Shown here piece by piece: positions 12,171 to 18,711 of a stretch of DNA of 64,000 nt (within the stretch, counting starts at the first letter, position 1; each line of letters starts with the position of its first letter). The translations under genes were made by a program, and so were the position numbers. Source of the DNA: Dichotomicrobium sp964540795 (lineage in GTDB: Bacteria > Pseudomonadota > Alphaproteobacteria > Rhizobiales > Rhodomicrobiaceae). Location of the stretch: NCBI GenBank assembly GCA_964540795.1, contig CAZINX010000003.1:62001-126000 (forward strand), written 5' to 3'. The notes beneath the pieces were generated by a model. It worked only from the letters and a program-made list of their open reading frames with translations. It was not told the origin of the DNA and ran no database searches.

Positions 12171-12788
12171 ATGCCGGATTTCACACTCGAAGAGACAGCA
12201 CGCGCTCAGCACGGCGGACTTGTCGCCGGCGTGGACGAGGCCGGGCGCGGGCCGTGGGCCGGGCCGGTCGTCGCGGCGGCCGTGATCCTGGACGAACGCC
12301 TGACGCTGGACGGGCTGGACGATTCCAAGCTGGTCGCCGAAGACGCGCGCGAGGCGCTGTTTGAGAAAATCTCCAGCAAGGCCATCATCGGCATCGGCAT
12401 TGTCGACGTTCCGACCATCGACCGGCTCAACATCCTCCACGCCACCATGCGCGCCATGCAGGACGCCTTCGCCAGGCTGCCAGACCCGCCACAATCCGCG
12501 CTCATCGACGGCAACCGCGCGCCCGACCTGCCCTGCCCGGCTCAGGCTGTGGTCGGCGGCGACGCGCGCTGCGCCTCCATCGCCGCGGCCTCCATCGTCG
12601 CCAAGGTCACGCGCGACCGCCTCATGCGCGATCTGGACGGCGACTTCCCGCATTACGGCTGGGCGCGCAACAAGGGCTACGGCACGCGGGAACACGCCGC
12701 GGCGCTGACACAGCACGGCGTGAGCATCCATCACCGCCGTTCATTCGCCCCCGTGGCCCGGCTGCTCGAAGCGGCTGCGCCGCGCTGA
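12171..12788 (+). CDS. rnhB: Ribonuclease HII
   Basis: Removes ribonucleotides and RNA primers from RNA/DNA hybrids. The 205-aa product has the RNase HII core: VAGVDEAGRGPWAGPVVAAAVIL with the first catalytic Asp-Glu pair, LDDSKLV, ALIDGNRAP with the third acidic residue, and DARCASIAAASIVAKVTRDR. The ATG at 12171 follows GGTGGGC and gives a normal N-terminus; an upstream in-frame start would run into the radical SAM gene. No oddities. Confidence 0.95.
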   Translation: MPDFTLEETARAQHGGLVAGVDEAGRGPWAGPVVAAAVILDERLTLDGLDDSKLVAEDAREALFEKISSKAIIGIGIVDVPTIDRLNILHATMRAMQDAFARLPDPPQSALIDGNRAPDLPCPAQAVVGGDARCASIAAASIVAKVTRDRLMRDLDGDFPHYGWARNKGYGTREHAAALTQHGVSIHHRRSFAPVARLLEAAAPR

Positions 12789-12922
12789 CCGGCGCACTGT
12801 GCCGCATCGGCCACGCCAGCGCGTGAAATCCGTCATGCGCCTGTGAATTCCCGCCGCTTCCGCGTGAATATCACCGGGCCTGCTGCTATCAGCCGAGATC
12901 ATTGGCAACCTGGGGTTTGGGC

Positions 12923-13111
12923 ATGATGAGATTGAGCGCACCCTCCCGCCTGATTTTTCTTCTTTCGGTGATCCTCGTCGCGCTTGTCATCCTCTCGCGG
13001 TATTTCGGCGTCGACATCCCGGTGCTGACCACTATCGTCGAGCGCAGCCCGTTCGAGATCATGCTGGTGGCGTGGGGTCTGCTGTTCCTCGGCGTGACAT
13101 TCCGCCTGTGA
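12923..13111 (+). CDS. Small two-helix membrane protein, unknown
   Basis: A 62-aa hydrophobic protein predicted from the ATG at 12923. It has two membrane helices (about residues 9-27, LIFLLSVILVALVILSRYF, and 43-60, IMLVAWGLLFLGVTF) joined by a short loop containing TTIVERSPFE. I do not recognise a family. It sits alone between rnhB and a large unknown exported protein, with about 130 bp of non-coding DNA before it. Confidence 0.5.
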   Translation: MMRLSAPSRLIFLLSVILVALVILSRYFGVDIPVLTTIVERSPFEIMLVAWGLLFLGVTFRL

Positions 13112-13212
13112 GGCGCGCGGCAAGGCGGCGCATCGGTTGACGTTGTGAGGCCTCGCGCTTTCGCTTACGCTCATCTTGTCGCGCCGCACGTGCAAATGAG
13201 GCCCCAACCGTC

Positions 13213-15072
13213 ATGCGCCGTTTTTTCCGGTCCGCCACCGCGCTTGTCACGGCCTCCGCGATCGTCGTGACGGCCATCCTTCCGCACCGGCCGGCCTATG
13301 CGCAGACGACCGGCGACGCAACCGCGGCGCGTGCGCTCAGCCCCTCCGAATGCCGCCAACTCGACGACCGGAACGTCCGAGACGCAATCCAGTCCATCAC
13401 CGAGCAGCGGCTGAAGGCTGAACTGAGCGGGTTGAATTATGCCGCGCTGGTCCAGCGGCAGTGGACCGATACCGGCATGGACGGTCGCATCGACGAGCAG
13501 ATCGACATCGCCATCCAGGAAGTGCGGGCCGACACCGACTGGTTCGACCGCGCCTATTCCACCATAAGCCGGGAGCAGGCGGAAGGCTTTGCCGTGGCCG
13601 TCGCGGAAAAAACGTATACCTCCGAAGCGTTCCGCAACACGATGGCGGATCTGACAACCGCTATCGGCGAGGACATCGGCGGACGGCTGGAGACAGCGGC
13701 GGCGGCGGCCTCCGGTCCGGCTGTCTCATGTATGCGGCTGGCGCTCGAAGCGCGCTACGGCGGCGCCATCGCGCAGAGCTTCGTGCAGCAGACCGAAACC
13801 TCTCTCGACGTGGCCGCCCAGTCCGGCACGCCGGCGATCACCACAGGCGATCTGGTATTTGAAAGCAGCGAGGCGATCGGCGGGCTGCTGCTGGTGATGA
13901 CCCGGCGGATGATCGCGCGCATGGTCGCGCAGATGGGCCGGCGGCTGGCGGGCGCGATCGCCACGCGGATCGTGTCGTCTTTCACCGGGCTGATCGGACT
14001 GGCGCTGATCGTGAAAGACCTGATCGACGCTGGCGAGGGCGTGTTCCCGCTCATCGAGGAGCGGATGAAGTCGGACGACTCAAAGCAGCTTATCAAGACC
14101 GAGATCGCAGAGAGCATTTCCGGCTTCGTCAACGAGAACGTGGAGAGCATCTCTCAGGAGACGGCGGCCAACATGTTCGCCATGTGGCAGAACTTTCAGG
14201 ACCGCTACGATTTGCTGCTGTCGCTTGCGGACCAGAACGCAGCCTTCAAGGACTTCCTGCGCGAGCGCGAGGCGGACGAGTTGGCGCGGCTGGGCGAGAT
14301 CGTCGAGTTGACCGTGCAGCAGCAAGGCGAGCCGGCGGTCTTCCGCCGCCTGGAGGATGGCTCGCTCAAGACCGCGCTGGACACGCTGACGCTCGACGGC
14401 GTCGAGATCGCGCGGCAAACACGCTCGCTGGATACGGCCATCGCCTGGTCGAAGCTGGCCGGCGACCGGATCGACGAGGTGCTGCGCTTTGACGTCTACA
14501 GCCGGATCCGGCCGGAGCAGATTTCGCAGGCCGAGCTTAACCGGCTGCTCTCGGTCGATGACAGCACGGCTGTGTACCGGCTCGCCGCGCTGCCCGCCGT
14601 GGCGCGCGAACGGCTGTTGGCGCTGCCGCCCGCCAGGGTGCGCAGCCTCGCCACGCGGTTGAACGAGGAGGAACTCGCGGCGCTGGCGCGCTATGAGACC
14701 GAACTTTCAGCGCCGTCCGCCCGCGCTCTGCTCGATTCCGTTTCGGCGAACCCCGCGCGCATGGAGAAGCTGGCGCGCTCCGGCCTGCAGGACGCCGTGC
14801 TGGCCAGCACGGACCAGGACGCGGCGATCGACATGCTGCTCGATCCCGGCGGCTATTTCAGCCTGTTCGGCATGGTCAACGACTTCGGCAAGGTGCGCGC
14901 CGGGCAGGTCGAGCCGCGCGTATTTGTCGAAGCCTACACGTGGACGCTGGCCGTCACGGCGCTTGCGCTGCTGATCTTCATTATTCTCGTTGCGCGGCTC
15001 ATTCGCGGGCGGCGCACGACGATCATCGTGAAGGATCAGCACGGCCGCGAAATTGGGCGCGGGAAGGAATGA
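13213..15072 (+). CDS. Large exported, C-terminally anchored protein of unknown function
   Basis: A 619-aa protein that I cannot place in a family. It has a signal peptide (residues 1-31, basic start, hydrophobic ALVTASAIVVTAILP, cleavage after AYA), a long helix-rich acidic periplasmic region, a central Gly/Ala-rich hydrophobic stretch (about 222-275, possibly a membrane hairpin), further helical segments rich in Leu-Ala-Arg-Glu, and one C-terminal membrane helix (about 576-597, LAVTALALLIFIILVARLI) followed by a basic tail of about 20 residues. The overall shape suggests an envelope scaffold or channel-like protein, which is inference. Its stop overlaps the start of a UPF0145-like gene (ATGA), so the two probably act together. 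Confidence 0.7.
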   Translation: MRRFFRSATALVTASAIVVTAILPHRPAYAQTTGDATAARALSPSECRQLDDRNVRDAIQSITEQRLKAELSGLNYAALVQRQWTDTGMDGRIDEQIDIAIQEVRADTDWFDRAYSTISREQAEGFAVAVAEKTYTSEAFRNTMADLTTAIGEDIGGRLETAAAAASGPAVSCMRLALEARYGGAIAQSFVQQTETSLDVAAQSGTPAITTGDLVFESSEAIGGLLLVMTRRMIARMVAQMGRRLAGAIATRIVSSFTGLIGLALIVKDLIDAGEGVFPLIEERMKSDDSKQLIKTEIAESISGFVNENVESISQETAANMFAMWQNFQDRYDLLLSLADQNAAFKDFLREREADELARLGEIVELTVQQQGEPAVFRRLEDGSLKTALDTLTLDGVEIARQTRSLDTAIAWSKLAGDRIDEVLRFDVYSRIRPEQISQAELNRLLSVDDSTAVYRLAALPAVARERLLALPPARVRSLATRLNEEELAALARYETELSAPSARALLDSVSANPARMEKLARSGLQDAVLASTDQDAAIDMLLDPGGYFSLFGMVNDFGKVRAGQVEPRVFVEAYTWTLAVTALALLIFIILVARLIRGRRTTIIVKDQHGREIGRGKE

Positions 15073-15404
15073 CGCTCTACTCAGTCGACAGGCTTTCCGG
15101 GCGCGAGGTCCGCGAGGGCGGGCTGGTCACAGCCTATGCCGTAACGGCGGCCAATCTCATCAAGGATATGCGCGAGAAGATCACCAACACCTTCGGCGGG
15201 CGCATGACGCGGTATGAGGCGCTGGTGGAAGAAACGGTCGAGCGCGCGCTGGAGCGGCTTGGGGAGAAGGCGCGCGAACAAGGCTATGATGGGTGTCTGG
15301 CCGTGCGCATCGGCCATCCGAACCTCGTCGACGGCGGCGTCGAGGTCGTGGTGTACGGGACCGGGTTCAATTTCGTGGATGGCGCGACCTCCGCGCCTGA
15401 GTGA
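15069..15404 (+). CDS. YbjQ/UPF0145-like protein
   Basis: A 111-aa soluble protein with a UPF0145 (YbjQ)-like pattern: VTAYAVTAANLIKDMREKI, then FGGRMTRYEALVEETVERALERL, and EQGYDGCLAVRIGHPN followed by a Gly-rich VVVYGTGFNF strand. That family forms small beta-rich pentamers, sometimes annotated as heavy-metal-binding; the function is unproven. The start codon overlaps the stop of the large exported protein gene, implying coupled expression, so it may be that protein's cytoplasmic partner. Confidence 0.6.
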   Translation: MTLYSVDRLSGREVREGGLVTAYAVTAANLIKDMREKITNTFGGRMTRYEALVEETVERALERLGEKAREQGYDGCLAVRIGHPNLVDGGVEVVVYGTGFNFVDGATSAPE

Positions 15405-15421
15405 GAGGCCCCGCATCTGAC

Positions 15422-15451
15422 CGTCATCGCGAGCGCAGCGACGCGATCCAG
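15422..15451. repeat. Possible intergenic palindromic repeat of alphaproteobacterial type
   Basis: The sequence from 15422 begins CGTCATCGCGAGCGCAGCG and contains the dyad TCGCG/CGCGA. It resembles short repeats of the CGTCATTGCGAGCG class scattered in many alphaproteobacterial genomes. It lies between the convergent UPF0145-like gene and thiE. Only one copy is seen in this window, so its repeat nature is from memory, not shown here. Confidence 0.4.
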
Positions 15452-15477
15452 CCAAGTTCCTTGTCGCAGGGTGGCCG

Positions 15478-16068
15478 CTAACGCGTGACGTCCAGCCATT
15501 CGCGCGTGCGCGCTTCCGGGTCGGGGTGCGTGACGAGATCGGTGACGACCGCGATGCTGTCCGCGCCCGCCGCCAGCACATCCGGCGCGCGCTCAACCGT
15601 AATCCCGCCAATCGCGACCAGCGGACAGGGCGCCGCGTCCTTCCAGTCCCGGACGCGGTCCAACCCCTGCGGCGCCCATTTCATCTTCTTCAGCCTGGTC
15701 TCATAGATGGGTCCAAGCGCCACATAGTCCGGCTCCACGGCAAGCGCCTTCGCCAATTCGTCGTGGTCGTGTGTCGACACGCCGAGCTTGATGCCCGCCG
15801 CGCGGATCGCCGGGACGTCGGCCGCCGCCAGGTCCTCCTGGCCGAGATGCACGAAATCCGCGCCCAGGTCGATCACCGCGCGCCAGTAGTCGTTGACGAC
15901 GAGTTGCGCCCCATACGCGGCGCACAGCGCCATCGCGCGGCTGATCTGGCGGCGCACTTCCGTCTTCGGCGCGTCCTTCAGCCGGAGCTGCACAAAGCGC
16001 ACGCCAAGCGGCACCAGCCGCTCCAGCCAGTCAATGTCGGGCAGGACGGGATAAAAGCGATCAATCAT
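15478..16068 (-). CDS. thiE: Thiamine phosphate synthase
   Basis: Couples hydroxymethylpyrimidine pyrophosphate with carboxythiazole phosphate to give thiamine phosphate. The 196-aa TIM barrel has VRFVQLRLKD with the phosphate-contacting residues, LVVNDYWR, DFVHLGQEDL, LGVSTHDHDEL, YVALGPIYETRLKK and LVAIGGIT. The ATG at 16068 overlaps the thiG stop by 8 bp. It is the last gene of the minus-strand thiOSGE cluster. Divergent from the E. coli form but with all usual landmarks of the alphaproteobacterial type. Confidence 0.92.
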   Translation of the reverse strand: MIDRFYPVLPDIDWLERLVPLGVRFVQLRLKDAPKTEVRRQISRAMALCAAYGAQLVVNDYWRAVIDLGADFVHLGQEDLAAADVPAIRAAGIKLGVSTHDHDELAKALAVEPDYVALGPIYETRLKKMKWAPQGLDRVRDWKDAAPCPLVAIGGITVERAPDVLAAGADSIAVVTDLVTHPDPEARTREWLDVTR

Positions 16069-16873
16069 TCTCAGGCTCGAAGAACGGCGTTCCGGCAACC
16101 GGCGTGGACGGGCTGGCCATCTCGCGCGGCGGCATGATCCCGGCCTTGTAACCGATCCGGCCGGCTTCGATCGCGCGGGCGAAGGCGGCGGCCATTTGCG
16201 CCGGGTCGCCGGCCTTGGCGACGGCGGTGTTCAGCAGCACAGCATCATAGCCGAGTTCCATCGCCTGCGCGGCGTGGGACGGCGCTCCGATGCCCGCATC
16301 GACGATGAGCGGCACATCGGGGAAATAGTTGCGCAGCATCTGCAGGCCGAAGACATTGTTCAGCCCCTGGCCCGAGCCGATCGGAGAGCCCCACGGCATC
16401 AGCACGTCGCACCCCGCCTCGACCAGCCGCTCGGCGACGCTCAGATCCTCTGTGGTGTAGGGGAAGACCTCGAAGCCCTCGTCGCTGAGGATGCGCGCGG
16501 CCTCGACAAGGCCGATCACGTCGGGCTGCAGCGTGTCGTCGTTGGCGATGACCTCCAGCTTGACCCACGGCGTGGCGAACATCTCGCGCGCCATCTGCGC
16601 CGTTGTTACCGCTTCCTTCACAGTCCGGCAGCCGGCGGTGTTGGGCAGCACGCGCACGCCCTCCAGCGACTCGATGAAGCGCCAGAACTGCTCGCCCGCG
16701 CGCTCGGATGACGATTCGCGGCGCAGCGAGACGGTGACGACCTGCGCGCCGGAGGCCTCGAACGACGCGCGCAGCACGTCCGGCGACGGATACAGCGCAG
16801 TGCCGAGCAGCAGCCGCGAGGTGACTCGCGTGCCGTAAAGGTCCAGCGCGTCTTTGGTGTCGATCATATTCAT
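16061..16873 (-). CDS. thiG: Thiazole synthase
   Basis: Forms the thiazole phosphate ring from 1-deoxyxylulose 5-phosphate, dehydroglycine and ThiS-thiocarboxylate. The 270-aa protein has SRLLLGTALYPSPDVL, LPNTAGCRTVKEAV, WVKLEVI with the Schiff-base Lys, VFPYTTEDLSVAERL, MPWGSPIGSGQGL and PLIVDAGIGAPSHAAQAMELG, all ThiG hallmarks. It lies 22 bp after thiS and overlaps thiE. In thiO-containing organisms the dehydroglycine comes from glycine oxidase rather than ThiH, and thiO is indeed upstream. Confidence 0.96.
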   Translation of the reverse strand: MNMIDTKDALDLYGTRVTSRLLLGTALYPSPDVLRASFEASGAQVVTVSLRRESSSERAGEQFWRFIESLEGVRVLPNTAGCRTVKEAVTTAQMAREMFATPWVKLEVIANDDTLQPDVIGLVEAARILSDEGFEVFPYTTEDLSVAERLVEAGCDVLMPWGSPIGSGQGLNNVFGLQMLRNYFPDVPLIVDAGIGAPSHAAQAMELGYDAVLLNTAVAKAGDPAQMAAAFARAIEAGRIGYKAGIMPPREMASPSTPVAGTPFFEPEND

Positions 16874-16895
16874 GTTGGTCTCGCTTCGCGCGGCT

Positions 16896-17093
16896 CTAGC
16901 CGCCCTGGCGCGGCGCGACGATCTCGATCCTGTCGTTGTCGTGCAGGCGCGTCTTCGGCCGCTCGTCCGACGGAACGAACTCGCCGTTCACGGCCGTTGC
17001 CACGCGCTGCTCGCCATAACCCAGCGTGGCGCACAACTGTTCCAATGTCGCGGCCTGCGTTTCCTGCTGTTCGCCGTTAACCGTGATCCTCAA
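16896..17093 (-). CDS. thiS: Sulfur carrier protein ThiS
   Basis: A 65-aa beta-grasp sulfur carrier ending in Gly-Gly (PRQGG), the C-terminus that is adenylated and then thiocarboxylated for thiazole formation. It shows ITVNGE near the start, VATAVNGEFVP in the middle and LHDNDRIEIVAPRQGG at the end. Its start overlaps the 3' end of thiO by 17 bp. The activating ThiF is not in the window. Confidence 0.93.
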   Translation of the reverse strand: MRITVNGEQQETQAATLEQLCATLGYGEQRVATAVNGEFVPSDERPKTRLHDNDRIEIVAPRQGG

Positions 17094-18069
17094 CGATAAT
17101 CTCCGAATTCGGCCGGCGCCCGTCCAGATAATCGGCCGTCATCTCGGCCAGCGCGGGCGCCGTCAGATACCCGTGCCGATACATCCCGTTCACGTATATG
17201 CGTTTCTCTCGAACAATAATGCGCGGCACGTTGTCGGAAAAGGCCGGACGGACATCGGCGTCCAGCCGCAACACGCGCGCCTGGCCGAAAGCCGGGTGCA
17301 GCGCGTAGGCCAGCCCGAGCAGGTCAAGGCCCGAGCGCAGCGTCACCGGCCCGCGGTCGTCGCTTTCCAGCACCGTCGCACCGATCATGTAGGTATCGCC
17401 GCCCCACGGGACCACGTAGAGCGGAAAGCGCGGGTGCAGCAGACGGACCGGGCGGTACAGCGCGATTTCGGCGGTCTCCACCACCGCCATCTCCCCGCGC
17501 ACGCCGCGCAAGCCGGGCAATTCCTCGCGCGCGGCCAGACCTCGGCAGTCAATGGCGATCTCCGCGCCGTCTTCCGGCACTGCCGCGCCGAACCGCATTT
17601 CGACGTCCATTTGCTCCAGCGCCTTGAGAAGCGCTGCGAGCGCCGCGTCCGGCGGCACATAGGCTTCCTGCGGGTAGAACAGGCCAGTTCGGAAGCGTTC
17701 TTCGAGGGCCGGCTCCAGCGCCGCGATGCGCGCTGCATCCACTTGCTCGTGCGCCTCGGTCTGAGCGGCAAAGCGGCGAAGCTCGGCGCGGTCCCGCGGC
17801 TGGGCGACGACGAGCGTTCCGGTCTGCGCGATGCAATCCAGCTTGTCCCGCCAGATCGTCATGGCCCGCAAGCCGAGATCGCGCACGATCGCAGGCGCGG
17901 CTTCCGCCTCGCAATAGGGCGCGAGCATGGCCCCGCCCAGCCGGCTGGCGGCGTCGGCGAACGGCTCCGCGCTGCGCTCGACCAGCCGCACACGGTGCCC
18001 GCGCTCGGCCAGCGAAAAAGCCTGCCAAAGCCCGGTGATGCCCGCCCCGATCACGTCAATACGCGCCAT
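17077..18069 (-). CDS. thiO: Glycine oxidase (thiamine biosynthesis)
   Basis: An FAD-dependent oxidase that makes dehydroglycine (iminoacetate) for ThiG. The product is 330 aa from the ATG at 18069, which puts the Rossmann motif IDVIGAGITGLWQAFSLAERG right at the N-terminus; longer in-frame starts add a poor leader. Later landmarks are DCRGLAAREELPGLRGVRGE, YVVPWGGDTYMIGATVLES and IYVNGMYRHGYLTAP, typical of the DAO superfamily. It is the first gene of thiOSGE. No TPP riboswitch (CUGAGA plus ACCUGAUCUGGAU-type core) was found upstream, and thiC is absent from the window. Confidence 0.92.
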   Translation of the reverse strand: MARIDVIGAGITGLWQAFSLAERGHRVRLVERSAEPFADAASRLGGAMLAPYCEAEAAPAIVRDLGLRAMTIWRDKLDCIAQTGTLVVAQPRDRAELRRFAAQTEAHEQVDAARIAALEPALEERFRTGLFYPQEAYVPPDAALAALLKALEQMDVEMRFGAAVPEDGAEIAIDCRGLAAREELPGLRGVRGEMAVVETAEIALYRPVRLLHPRFPLYVVPWGGDTYMIGATVLESDDRGPVTLRSGLDLLGLAYALHPAFGQARVLRLDADVRPAFSDNVPRIIVREKRIYVNGMYRHGYLTAPALAEMTADYLDGRRPNSEIIVEDHG

Positions 18070-18557
18070 TACGCGTTGCCCCGAACGATTCTGAACTCCG
18101 CTCCACACTATCATGTGGCCCGGTAAAGGGTGCGATGCCAACCCCGGCAAAACGCCGCGCAGCACGAAGAAAAAGACGCAGACGGGCGCCGCGGCCGACC
18201 GAACCACCGCTCGGTGGGGGCGGGGGAAGGGGCGGATGGTTCGGCGCTAAGCGCGGTCACGCAACAACCTGAGAGGGCGCGCGCTCGCCGCGGCAACCCG
18301 CCTGCGCATGAATGACGCCGTTCCGTTGGAGGCTGTGCGGCGGCAATCGCACAACCAAAACTGTGAGCGGCGCGGGGAACGTTGGGTCTCTAGCGGGGGC
18401 CCAATGTTCGCTCTCTGTTCTATCTTCACCCGCAATGCGTGTCAATTCCAAAATCCGAACGGAAGCAGAACATCTTTGGGGGCGATAACCCCCAGCGCAG
18501 CCACCCCAGCCTCTTGCATCGCAGCGGGTGACGCACTAGCCTTATGGGCGTTGCAGG
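18070..18557. other. Non-coding stretch between thiO and tRNA-His
   Basis: About 490 bp without a convincing gene. It should contain the thiO promoter (minus strand) and the tRNA-His promoter. An imperfect inverted repeat with arms near 18363-18385 and 18399-18413 (GGGAACGTTGGG against CCCAATGTTCGC) could form a stable stem in either direction. A small CCACC/GGTGG stem occurs at 18201-18214. No riboswitch core is visible. Confidence 0.45.
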
Positions 18558-18634
18558 GCCGCTGTAGCTCAGTTGGTTAGAGCGCTAGATTGTGGATCTA
18601 GAGGTCCCCCGTTCGAGCCGGGGCAGCGGTACCA
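18558..18634 (+). tRNA. tRNA-His (anticodon GTG), CCA encoded
   Basis: The cloverleaf folds fully: acceptor 18558-18564 with 18624-18630, D-stem GCTC/GAGC, anticodon stem CTAGA/TCTAG with loop TTGTGGA (anticodon 18592-18594), variable loop AGGTC, T-stem CCCCG/CGGGG with loop TTCGAGC, and an encoded CCA. The acceptor starts with G1 opposite U72 and has A73, so there is no G-1:C73 pair. That matches the unusual histidine tRNA of many alphaproteobacteria. Its 3' 48 bp are the attachment site of the adjacent element. Confidence 0.95.
18587..18634 (+). repeat. attL core (tRNA-His 3' end)
   Basis: This 48-bp segment from the anticodon stem through CCA is repeated exactly at 29878-29925. The flanks differ on both sides (T before and ACAAAA after here; G before and TCCTTT after there), which fixes the core length. 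Integration here leaves the tRNA intact. Confidence 0.92.
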
Positions 18635-18681
18635 ACAAAATCAAGCACTTGGCTGGCTTGCCTCGCCGGTCCCGCTATCCA

Positions 18682-18700
18682 GAGATACAGCAGAGATACA
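18682..18700. promoter_or_regulatory. Putative integrase arm-type sites, left end
   Basis: GAGATACA occurs twice here (18682-18689 and 18693-18700), 11 bp apart, just inside attL. Its reverse complement TGTATCTC occurs as a similar pair at the other end (29706-29722). Inverted short repeats at both ends of an integrase-borne element are what arm-type binding sites look like. Confidence 0.5.
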
Positions 18701-18711
18701 CTCAGCCGTCA

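Noticed and set aside
18070..18557. TPP riboswitch upstream of thiO
   Set aside because: Neither the CUGAGA nor the ACCUGAUCUGGAU-type core occurs on the minus strand; one CTGAGA on the plus strand has the wrong orientation and partners.
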